Of a DNA stretch of 64,000 nucleotides, positions 53,168-64,000 are shown one piece after another. Position 1 is the stretch's first letter; each line of letters begins with the position of its first letter. Below the pieces are notes generated by a model that searched no databases, had not been told where the DNA came from, and saw only the letters and a program-made list of their open reading frames with translations. The DNA is from Trichuris trichiura (lineage: Eukaryota > Nematoda > Enoplea > Trichinellida > Trichuridae). Position numbers and translations under genes: made by a program. The stretch spans positions 2,852,001-2,916,000 of the forward strand of contig JBAJFE010000005.1 in NCBI GenBank assembly GCA_037903355.1, written 5' to 3'.

Positions 53168-54784
53168 ATGCGTATAGCCGTAAGCCTAATCCCGATTTGG
53201 CTATCGTTGACGCTTCGTTCGCAAGCTTACTTTGTACCTTGCAACGGTATATACGCGCTATTGTATTATGTCCGAAAGAAAGGGTCACCGTCCTTTTAGG
53301 GTCAAGCACAATTGGCGGTCTCTGTGACGTTGATGGCGACTGCAAGGGACACGGCGTTACGTGCATCTTGGGCAAATGTCAATGTCACTATTCCTACGCT
53401 CAAAAGACGGATGCCCACTCGGCATACCAAGTTTGCGTAAAAGGTATGCGTGTATTATTGGTCCGCCGAAAGCAGTAGTTCAATTGTTTTTTTTCTCAGC
53501 GCCTGACACAGTCGGAGCGCCTTGTTCGGATACATGTCGTTTTCCGCTCTTCTGCAACAATAATCGCTGTCAGTGTATACGCTCAAAGAAGGAAGGCAAT
53601 CAGTGCTTTGTCGGTAAGCGCTTCCTCGCCCTTTAAAGCTAACATTGCTCCACTAAAGACTCCTATCTTGGACAACCTTGTAAAAGGCATATCGAATGTT
53701 CAATTCCTTTTTCGGCATGTATTAACTCTCAATGCGGTTGCGTGCAGGGAAGCAGTCGTCGGGGCAACTCATGCGACGCCGGTACGTCTTCTTATCTGTT
53801 CGATAGATAGTGTTCATCTTCAATTGATAATCAGAAGCCCATTGCCCTAATGGACAGAAAGCCGGTAGGCCATGCACCATACGCACGCTCGACGTAGACG
53901 TCATTCACAATGTTATCAATTCCGGCAGTATTTTGGACGATTGCCAACCGGGATATTTCTGTCACGCGCCTCCAATGTCCTTCACCGGTCACTGTTGCGC
54001 TCTAACTTGTCCATTCGCGATACAACCATCTACGGAATACACCTGCGACGCCAGAGACGAGCATGGTCGACCATGCCCTTCGGAAACTCACTACTGCCAT
54101 CGCTTTGCCGGTATGTATCATGAGCATCATTAATAGCTTTCATACTGTAGTGTACAGGGCCTTCGTTCTCTTACCACATCTGCTGCAGAAGTCCTTGCAA
54201 GGAACCAAAGCCGCTATACATTCACGGCACCTGCTACGCTCGCGCCTTTCTCGGCAAGGATTGTCAGTTGAACGAACAATGCGACGGCGCAACCACGATG
54301 GAATGCAGCGGGGGCAAGTGCGCATGCAAAAATGGCTTCAAGCCTGAATCAACCGAACACACGTCAATTCCACCGATGACTTGCGTCCCTTCGCAATGCA
54401 GCAAACAGGGCGCTCTGGTCGGCTACGATTGCATAGAGAAGGCCAACTTGGGCGAACAGTGCGTCACGTCGGTGCAATGCCCAAATAGAGCCTACTGCTT
54501 TCGCGGCATCTGCCATTGCCAATGCGGCTTTGCAAAGCAAGGTAACCAGTGCGTGCCGAACCAACAAACCGGAACCTACGATAACGATGACGTCAATGAC
54601 CAACCGACGCCGCCAAGACGCGGTATGACAACTAGCGCCATCTGCTTTAGCGGACCCTCACTTTTTGCCTATTTTAGGCAACAGCGGCTCTTCAACTGGT
54701 GGCGGTGGTTTTCTCAACGTCGTTGAGCGACTTCTGAAAGGAGTGCGCAGCGGGGGAGGCGGCGGGGTCAGCATTATGGCTTAG
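53168..54784 (+). CDS. Secreted cysteine-rich EB-module protein
   Basis: Encodes a predicted secreted, disulphide-rich protein. The start at 53168 gives a signal peptide (MRIAVSLIPIWLSLTLRSQA). The exons then encode several EB-type (eight-Cys) modules: GGLCDVDGDCKGHGVTC with LGKCQCHYSYA; GAPCSDTCRFPLFCNNNRC; LGQPCKRHIECSIPFSAC with NSQCGCVQG; LGKDCQLNEQCDGATTMEC with GKCACKNGF; and LGEQCVTSVQCPNRAYC with GICHCQCGFAKQGNQC. Between modules 3 and 4 is a different Cys-rich segment (DDCQPGYFCHAPPMSFTGHC). The C-terminal exon is glycine-rich (GSSTGGGGFLNVVERLL; SGGGGGVSIM). No transmembrane helix is seen. EB modules are common in nematode cuticle/extracellular and Kunitz proteins. The function of this one is unknown. 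Confidence 0.85.
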
Positions 54785-54893
54785 AGAATGATAATAACCA
54801 ACGTCCCTCATGTGCCTATGGCTTTTTTTTAAAATGATGAAGCAAAAGTAACGCGTTCAATGTCTTAGCGCTTATCAAAGCTTGTCCGGTCTT

Positions 54894-56614
54894 TCAAAAG
54901 TTGTCCATAAACCATGGCTGCCCGCCGTTGGTTGGTCGTACGGTCAGTATATCGCAGCCCGTATCGGTAACCAATAAAGTGTGCTCGAATTGGGCGGAAA
55001 GTTTTCCGTCGGCCGTAGTGGCTGTCCACTTGTCTGGCCAGTGGATCTCGTGGTAAGTGCCTTGATTGATCATAGGCTCGATTGTGAACGTGTGCCCCGT
55101 CTTCATCACTCCAATGGCTTTGTTCTCTAGAAAATAATTGGGATCGATAGCGACTGAAATTGCAAGCGCCCTTACCAATGCCCAATGAATATAATACTTG
55201 GGCACCTAACACCTCCAGCCAATTCACTGAAAGCCGACAAAGGCTTTCCTCTGAGCAAAGGAGGGAAAATAAAGCAACAAAGTACACTTACTTGAGTAGT
55301 GCGGTACCGTCGGTACAGTGTGGAATAGACTGAAACGTAAAAAAATAGGTCAACTACAGTAGGCTTTGGTTAAAGGAAAATCAAGTTACGATGAATTTGA
55401 AATTTGAATTTTTTTTGCATAAAAACGCTACTTTATTTACCGATTGATCCCGTGGCCGCAATACGAGCGTACAACGGAGAAGCCGTGACTTCGAGCGTAT
55501 TTTTCGATTACGCCTCCGATTTCGCGATATTTTGTGCCTGGTTTCACTAGAATTTTTGGCGTAATGCCCAAGGCGGCAATCGGCCGGAACAAGTTTACCT
55601 ATTTTGATCGCTTCGGCTAAGCATTCGTAGGTTACTCGGACCAACTGTTTGGCTTGGTCGCTGACGGTGCCAACGAGAAAGGTTTCGTTCAGATCGCCAT
55701 GAAAACCGCGATGATAAAGCGTTATGTCAACTAAAGGAGCAGCATGGCGAAAAAGATTAAAAGAAAATAAGCAAAATCAACTGACGATTCACTATGTCGC
55801 CGTCGGCTAAAGGTCGAAGGTCGGGAATGCCATGGCAGATTACTTCGTTTACCGAAGTGCAACAAGATTTCGGAAATGTATGATAGCCTAAAGGCGACGG
55901 ATAGCAGTCGCGTTCGACGGACGCCTGAAAAAGATGGATGGATAAATTAAATGGAAGAAAAGAAACGAAAGGGCGGATCGAACTTCGTGAACTATTCGGT
56001 CTATTTCGTCGGTAGTCATACCAACGGAAATTTGCGCCGCTGCCTCGTCCATCACTTCGCGCGCTAGTTTGCAAGAGACGCGCATAGCTTCAATTTCTTC
56101 GTCATTCAAAACTTGAATCACCGAACTTTGCTTTGTCGACATTTCAAGCAACGATATTCCTCTAGGATGGCAAACGTAGTCGGGACGTTCTATCGACTCG
56201 GGCACCGTTCGTCTTTGGCTCTGCAGTCGACCAAGCTTTCAAGGGACAAACGGAGAGAATTAATATGTGAAGTAAAACCTGTAAGTGAGGTCGAAGCGGT
56301 CCCGAAAAGGAAAAGTTCGGATAGAGCGTTTCCAATTCTAAATGATTAGTCATCACGGGTCGTTTAATGGCGGTTGGCTCGCTTGCCTTGCGGTTTGTGC
56401 ATCTTCTTGTGCACATTCCAGAAGCTCTTGAAGCACGGCTGCCAAACAACGCATCCTAATTGGGGCAACAGCAACAACGACAGCCCAAAGGCTAAGCACC
56501 AACCTGAGAGCAAAAGAACGCCGGAGGCAATTTCAATTTCAAGCATACGGGACATTTAAGCGTTGCCGGCTTTCCGCACTGAGGTGTTTGACAGAGATTC
56601 ACAACGTCCGTCAT
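54894..56614 (-). CDS. map-1: Methionine aminopeptidase 1
   Basis: Encodes type 1 methionine aminopeptidase, which removes initiator Met from nascent proteins at the ribosome. The start at 56614 opens [20 protein letters not shown] with the N-terminal zinc fingers ([17 protein letters not shown] then [15 protein letters not shown]) that dock the eukaryotic enzyme to ribosomes. The linker [15 protein letters not shown] and [12 protein letters not shown] match MetAP1. The catalytic domain has [20 protein letters not shown], the metal ligands in [38 protein letters not shown] and [15 protein letters not shown], and ends MDNF. All five expected metal-binding residues are present. One intron (56338-56387) uses a GC donor. 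The gene is divergent from nucleostemin. Confidence 0.95.
56338..56387 (-). other. GC-AG intron in MetAP1
   Basis: On the minus strand the exon ends CCGCAAG, the intron starts GCAAGCGAG and ends CATTTAG. Only this border joins the zinc-finger exon to the [16 protein letters not shown] exon in phase. No GT lies near the donor. Length is 50 nt. Confidence 0.8.
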
Positions 56615-57141
56615 TTCCAACGGCAGCGCACAACCTACCTTGCTAGCGCGGTCTGTGATACAGTAAGCAAATGAACCTGCTTGTCAAAAAGTTTGCTGTA
56701 GCACCCGTGGCTTCCCGCTGGACAAAATCAAACGATTTCCCAATTTAACAAAACTTTATTTAATAAAAAAATTTGATTTCACGCTTTACCTTAAACGCTA
56801 GGCCTACAAAAGCGTTCAACTGGTTTGAAATGCTTATAATACCATTAAGATTTTACACGCAATTTAATTTAATTTTTCGGCAAACATAATTTTATCTGAA
56901 ATATTTATTTGCTTTTTCCAAGCGTGCGCTAATTATTTAACGCGAATTATGACTCACTTTTAAAAACTGACTTTATTACTGTTTTGGCTTACTGTAGCAG
57001 TGGTAACTTTTCTTTGTTGGGGTTGTTTTGCTTGGAAATTCGTTTAATCGCAATGGCTAAAATGTGTTTAAGTATCTATACATGATTTGCCAGCTGCGAC
57101 GGTAAATTAAAAACTATACTTTAGAGAAAAAGAGCAAGCGA
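56615..57141. promoter_or_regulatory. Divergent promoter region, map-1 / nst-1
   Basis: 527 bp separating two start codons that point away from each other. The sequence is AT-rich and contains two TACTGTA/TACAGTA words (near 56659 and 56990). It is a candidate bidirectional promoter for two growth-related genes. No core element can be named. Confidence 0.45.
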
Positions 57142-59574
57142 ATGACCTGCCGGCTTCGTTACAAAATTCAGCGGAAGGTTGATTTTTCTCTTCCCACGTA
57201 GGCAGCCGTTGACGTTGCGCGGTTTAGGTAAGAGAGCACAATCGAAAGAAGCGTAAGGAACAAAGGAAGAAGGAAAAGACAAAATCGGGCGGCGGTGGTT
57301 TGGGTATTAAAAAGTTGGAATACGTTCCCAACAGTTGTCCATTCAAGCAAGAGCTTCTGGAGCAAGCGGAGCGCTCAAAGCGCGAGGTATTCAATTTCTC
57401 AGTGTTTGCTTCGCGCTTACAAGCCGTTTTTCTCGCCTTCAGGAGGAAAAAAGGAGAGAAATCCTCAAGGCGCAACTTCGAAAGGAGAAACATTCCCAGA
57501 AAGATTTGGAAGCGCTAGTCGGCAGCGCCCAAAGCAGGCAGAAACGTTTTGATGATTTGGTACAGTTCGCGATATGCAGATTAGTGTTTACCGTATAATT
57601 TTTAAGCAACAAAAGTCTGCGAACGACTTAATTATAGAAAGCCTTTCCAAGCCTGTAGAAGACTTTACAGTAGCCCTTAGAAGAGTACAATCTCTTTTTT
57701 TACTTCGTACATATCGCTCATTGTCAATCCTTATTTAGGTAGTGAAATTGTCGGATATTTTGCTCGAAATCCTTGACGCCAGAGACCCATTGGGCAGTCG
57801 ATCCGCCCAAGTGGAAAATATGATTCTGGAGGCCGGCAAACGTCTCGTGCTTGTCATCAACAAAATAGGTGATTCATTTCTTGCATTCCATTCGGATTTC
57901 GTCGAAACACCAAGAGCGGAATGGCCAAGTTCCTTCCAGCTCCGTTTAAGCTGTTTCGTATAACGCGCAAACGCGATAAATGCATATCGTACACTTGAAC
58001 CGCCGTCCCTTTTCGGGTTTGCATGCGCAAAAATTCTTTTTCAGACTTGATTCCCAAGGAGAACATTAAAAAGTGGTTAAACTACCTTCGAAGGGAGTAT
58101 CCCGCCGTAGCTTTCAAAGCGTCAACGCAAGAGCAGCGAAAAAAACTCGTAAGAGGGGACGTTTTTCAAAAATTCGCGCCATTTATGCAAATTAAAAATA
58201 TCTTTCAGGGATGGATAAGCGGCGCTAACGTTATAACCAGCAAAGCTATTGGCGCAGACATACTTTTGCGTCTTCTCGGCAGCTACGTAAAAAACAAAGA
58301 GGCGGCGGGCGTAATTCGCATTGGAATCGTAGGCAAGTTGGAGCCCATTCCATTTTTGGCGGTCACCTTAGCCTAAGCTTTAGGCTATCCAAACGTGGGC
58401 AAAAGCAGCGTGATCAATAGCCTAAAAAGGAAAATTATTTGCGACGTTGGCGCCAATCCGGGAGTGACCAGAACGGTTCAGGAAGTTCAGTTGGATCAAA
58501 AAATACGATTGATCGACTCGCCTGGTGTCATAATGGCCAAGGATGGTTCGATGGACGCAACCGAGCTGGCTTTGAAGAATTTTATTCGAACGGATAAGGC
58601 GGACTGCCAGACGGCTGTCCAAGCCATTGTTCGGCGCTGCTCGAAGCAAAAGGCAAGCGCCGGTTTAAAATTTAAATTATGCAAATTAGTCCAGCATGTT
58701 TCAGCTTATGTTGTTGTACAATCTTCCCGATTTTAACGACGTGGACGAGTTTTTGACCCTGTTGGCCAAAAGCACCGGCCGCCTTAGAAAGGGAGGCATT
58801 CCAGACCGAAGGATGGCTGCCAGAAAGGTTCTACAGGATTGGACTCGGTAATTTTTCCCCTTTGCCTCTCGTCAAGCTTAAGCATATGGGCCCAAATCCG
58901 TCCAGCGGAAAGATACGGTACTACTGCGAGCCTCCGGACGATAGAAGCGGAATAGTATGCAGCGAAGTGGTCGACCAGATGATGAAGGAATTTGACCTGG
59001 ACGCCATTAGCGAAGAGGAAAGTCTCGTACTGCAAAGTAATCTTCACTGAATTTCAAATGTTTATTGATTATTTTAAATTTTGCTTCCTTTTTCAGGTCT
59101 TCCGTCGAGCGCCATTGCCGAAGCGGTTATAATGGGCGACGATGCTTTAGCGCCGCCCGGAAACGCTTGCGACCAATTAACAAAGGTAGATGGATAAACA
59201 GCTATTAGCTATTGAAAGGTGGAAGGAAGTATTGGCTTTTTTTGTAAAGGTCGACCTGAGCTCGCAATCGAAGGGAAGGAAGCGCCCTAACGACTACGAT
59301 GACGTCAAGAGCAGTTTGGAAACGGAGGGCAATAGACAGGACAATCGTTTTTTGAAGCACATGGCGAAAAGGAGAAAAAGGCAAATGCGAAAAACGGGTA
59401 CGAACTTGAGCAAAGCCGATTCTTGCATTTCGTTGTTCCCCGTGACGCGTATACTGTATAGAAAATCGATGCTCAAGATTGGCGGATGCCATGGAGACGG
59501 CTATGAAGTTGGCAGACTCGCCGGACAACTTAGCCGCTTATAATTTTGACGGCGCGTTGGAAATGGCGGAATAA
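57142..59574 (+). CDS. nst-1: Nucleostemin/GNL3-type nucleolar GTPase
   Basis: Encodes a nucleolar GTPase of the nucleostemin/GNL3(L) family, needed for 60S ribosome subunit processing and cell growth. A 36-nt first exon (57142-57177, [12 protein letters not shown]) joins [15 protein letters not shown], reproducing the family's basic N-terminus. The circularly permuted GTPase has G4 ([16 protein letters not shown]) before G1 ([14 protein letters not shown]) and G3 ([10 protein letters not shown]). Downstream segments [36 protein letters not shown] and [15 protein letters not shown] also match. A basic segment ([15 protein letters not shown]) and an acidic end ([10 protein letters not shown]) close the protein. 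The final exon is joined at the TATAG acceptor at 59461, in phase. Two introns use GC donors. Family members GNL3 and GNL3L are not separable here; invertebrates usually have one. Confidence 0.94.
58333..58383 (+). other. GC-AG intron in nst-1 (before P-loop)
   Basis: Joins IRIGIVG to YPNVGKSS. The donor is GTAG|GCAAGTT, with perfect GCAAGT context, and the acceptor CTTTAG. A GT three bases upstream would put the P-loop exon out of frame. Length is 51 nt. Confidence 0.85.
58653..58704 (+). other. Second GC-AG intron in nst-1
   Basis: Joins RRCSKQK to [10 protein letters not shown]. The donor is AAAAG|GCAAGCG and the acceptor TTTCAG. The nearest GT donors leave the wrong phase. The intron is 52 nt long and contains an ATGCAAAT octamer. 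Confidence 0.75.
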
Positions 59575-62275
59575 AAAGCTTTGTAATTTGATATTCGCTT
59601 TTGTTGATTGCCGGCTGCGACTTTGCGTTCGACAGACGCGTGGACGTGTAAAAGTGACGAAAGGTCAAAAATTGAAAATTAACACTCGACGTCGCTTGTG
59701 CGTTGATTCGTCAAGCATTTGCTCCGCCTCATCCGCTTAGTAGCGCATTCATTTGGGACAAACGCTTGCTGGCGTTTCTTGCAGCTGCTGCTTCCACCTT
59801 TGACCCAAAGCGATTTACGCGAAGCTTTCGTAAGCTCTATTCTCTTTCCTGGAAAACTATAAAGGTAACTGGAGCTCGTAAAGCACCTTTTTTTCGTTCA
59901 GCTGAGAGCATTTGCCGAAAACATACCGCTATCCGTCAAGTCAGTGCGCTTTTTCTTTACATATTTTTTTAGCAGACGCCGCGGAGAGCTTAAAAGTTCA
60001 GCGTACGTGCGTATTAAAACAGACTTGCTTGCAAGAGTATTTATGTACCTGAAAATCTCAAAATTTGGCGGGATTTTTTCTGCCTACTGTAGTGTGCGTG
60101 TTGCATATAGGGTTAAATTCAGTTTTTTCCCTGTTCATCGGCCACAAGCGATGTTGCCAAGATGACGGGAAGTGGGTAATTTGGTTTTATTTATTGCCTG
60201 CTGCGGTTGGTACGGTGCCTTCGAGCATTATTGGTCGTCGGCGGCGGCGGGTTTGCTCATTTGGCATTTGTGACGCAAGTTCCGCGTTGGTTCGCGCGTC
60301 ATTTTGCCTCGTCGAACGTCGTTGGTCGTTGCAGTCATTGGCTCCGAATGAAGTTTTCAGCCGAACTTGCATCCAAGTGTTCGCTGTCGCCCTTTTGCCA
60401 ATCGATCGGCATCTAGTGTAGCCCTTCAGGGCGCGGGCAGTCGACTTTTTCCATCTTTTCCATCGAGCACTTGCATCGATTCATCCAAGCTCCATAGGGA
60501 ACGTATTTCCATCCGGAGCAGTTGGTAGGTCCAATTAGCTGTTTAATTTCATTTTTTAAATCGCCATCCCTTCGCACTTCTCGCGCGGCTGGCGCTAATA
60601 ACGTTTTGCCCAAGGCGCGCCGAGAGGTGTACGTATGCATGCAATGCCATTTTGGGCGCCGTTGCTTCGCGGAAATTCTCATGCTTTCGTAGCGTGTTCA
60701 ATCGTTTCCGATTTGTTCGTTAGAGAATGCTCTGCTAGCGATGATGGCATAGCGAAAAATCAATTGCTACTAAAAGGGCTCCACCTTTCCTTTGCTTGGC
60801 AGATGCTCGCTCATAGCAGCTCGGCTTGGCGGACAGTTAGTTATCTTACGTTAAAGTTTACGCGATTCTGCTTCATTCCAACGAGTGTTGCTTTTCCGAG
60901 TCTATTGTTTTCCTTGCTTTGCCGAACAATTGTGATGCGCAGGTGACCATCGCTCGGACGCAGCTCGCTTTTCCCTCTTCTCTCATTTTGTCGCCAAAGC
61001 CAACCGCTAAGCGTGCCCAACTTAGCTACTTCTAATTTTGAATCGTCGAATGTTCGCTGTTAAGCTTTAATGCCACGTTTTGTCGTTTGTCGGGCTTGTT
61101 TAGGCGGCAAGTTTGCTTTTTCACGCTTTGATCAATTTTCACTTCGCCCTTCGTCAGTTGCGTGCTAAAATTTTTTCCATCCGTCAACTGTTGACCGTTC
61201 GTACGCGAACGCATTTTGCAGTCGTCCCGCAACTGAATTGCGCGACGAACACAAATGACAGCTCAAAACGAGCGGACTCCGTCATTTTCTTCGTCGCGAC
61301 CGTTTGCATTATTAGCAGCATTGTAATTTTGCCGGTTGTTACTTTTAAAAGAAGTTCAAGTTCCCGAATGCAAATTAATGATGCTCAGGCTTTTGCCCCT
61401 TCTTGAACGTTGGTATACTGTACGCGACTAGGCGATCCTCGACCATCCCGCCAGCTTGGATTGTCTTTTGTTGACCGTTTAAAGAGCGTTTGATTGGCGA
61501 AGAAAATTTGCATAACGATTGTTTGATCAGGTAAGAAAATTCAAGTTGAATAGGTGATATCTCCGAGTTATCGTTGTGAGCAGTGCGGCTAATGGCGCGC
61601 TTTCTCTTTCACGTTGTCTTCGCTTTGTTTGCTCACCTGATCTTGCGTCCAAATGCTTAACAATGCCCTCCCTCCGAGCGACAGTCGCGCCAATCAATTT
61701 CTCAAGTCTTTTACTACATCCGAGCATCATCTTTTCCACTTTGCAGCCTGGGAAAGACGGGCGGGCTGTCGTCGTCGCCTTGCTCCTCTCTAAGGCATAC
61801 TGTATTTCAAATACCGGTTAGTAAGTTGTTTGCATTTGACTCTCGACCAAAGCTGTCATTGACCTGTTTTTCGTCGTCTTCAATTCTTGCCGAACAATTT
61901 GAACGTACAAAAGCTGAAATGGAACTGCTTTCCCGCCCCGAACGGAGGCTACTTAGTCGCTGCTATTTGTTGTGCCTAAAACAAGAGTATTGGGTGGGTC
62001 TTTCGGGATCATTTGATTGTTGTCGTAGCGTCGAGGCGCGTCATGCCCTTCACCGGTTGACAGCCGGTTCAGTCATCGTCATTTCATTTCAGGTTAGAAG
62101 GAGAGAACCTGTTTTCGTCGAACCTGTGCTCTGTGTGTGCGTGTGCTGCTCGGTAATCGGCAATATTCTCATCATTGGGACGCGGCGGCGGTGGCCGTGT
62201 TGTGCTAGCCTTGCTTTCCGGCAACCGCATTAACGTGCGCGCACCTTTGCTTCGTTAACCATTTGCTGACAAAGT
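59575..62275. other. Gene-poor region upstream of Na+/K+-ATPase
   Basis: 2.7 kb without a recognised gene. It contains a minus-strand frame with six clustered Cys at 60413-60682 and a plus-strand frame at 61113-61406 with one hydrophobic segment (SVIFFVATVCIISSIVILPV). The right part is pyrimidine-rich and probably the ATPase promoter and 5' UTR. Confidence 0.5.
60413..60682 (-). CDS. Unrecognised frame with a Cys-rich C-terminus
   Basis: An 89-codon frame ending NCSGWKYVPYGAWMNRCKCS, a short Lys/Glu segment and CPRPEGLH before the stop. The C-terminal 45 residues look like a small disulphide domain, while the N-terminal half is basic and unremarkable. It could be the last exon of a secreted protein on the minus strand. 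No family is recognised and no partner exon was found. Confidence 0.25.
   Translation of the reverse strand: MRISAKQRRPKWHCMHTYTSRRALGKTLLAPAAREVRRDGDLKNEIKQLIGPTNCSGWKYVPYGAWMNRCKCSMEKMEKVDCPRPEGLH

Positions 62276-64000
<1,725 letters not shown>

Overview
The window is a compact, intron-rich metazoan chromosome segment. A nematode is the most likely source: introns are mostly 45-80 nt with GT/TTTCAG borders, the muscle myosin has a nematode-like N-terminus, the ciliary kinesin is OSM-3-like and there is a secreted EB-module protein. A clade I (Dorylaimia) nematode would fit the exon style, but nothing in the sequence fixes the species. No prokaryotic, plasmid or phage signal was seen.

Layout, left to right. 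EXO1-type exonuclease (+, 259-2673); a gene-poor stretch (2.7-7.6 kb); ALK/LTK-type receptor tyrosine kinase (+, 7625-13568); muscle myosin heavy chain (+, 14528-26774), whose two largest introns each hold a long foldback repeat; RasGRP-type Ras/Rap exchange factor (-, 27169-32287); an AT-rich gene-poor stretch (32.3-36.8 kb); NT5DC2/3-type HAD phosphatase (+, 36789-39031); ephrin (+, 39314-41185); Rap1 GTPase (-, 41502-42650); SAMD8-type sphingomyelin synthase-related protein (+, 44363-45940); an exact tandem duplication of a 455-bp unit (46241-47150); an acidic/basic nuclear-type protein of unknown family (+, 47938-48981); OSM-3/KIF17 kinesin (-, 49348-52165); a secreted EB-module protein (+, 53168-54784); methionine aminopeptidase 1 (-, 54894-56614); nucleostemin/GNL3-type GTPase (+, 57142-59574); a gene-poor stretch (59.6-62.3 kb); and the 5' part of a Na+/K+-ATPase alpha subunit (+, 62276 to beyond the right edge).

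The genes are mostly unrelated housekeeping, neuronal and muscle genes. Two thematic links exist. ALK, RasGRP, Rap1 and ephrin are all signalling components, and RasGRP proteins act on Ras/Rap GTPases such as the Rap1 encoded here. MetAP1 and nucleostemin, both growth/ribosome related, share a divergent 527-bp spacer.

The gene models were built by hand from reading frames, splice borders and phase. Exon joins were checked by phase where possible; for EXO1 the nine exons sum to an exact multiple of three. The most notable unexplained observations are a cluster of four inferred GC-AG introns, two foldback elements in myosin introns, an over-represented ATGCAAAT octamer and a TACTGTA word, a near-identical tandem duplication that keeps an open frame, an ephrin 3' end that can be read as either GPI-tailed or spliced, and open minus-strand frames inside introns of other genes. 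No strong evidence for an entirely new system was found.
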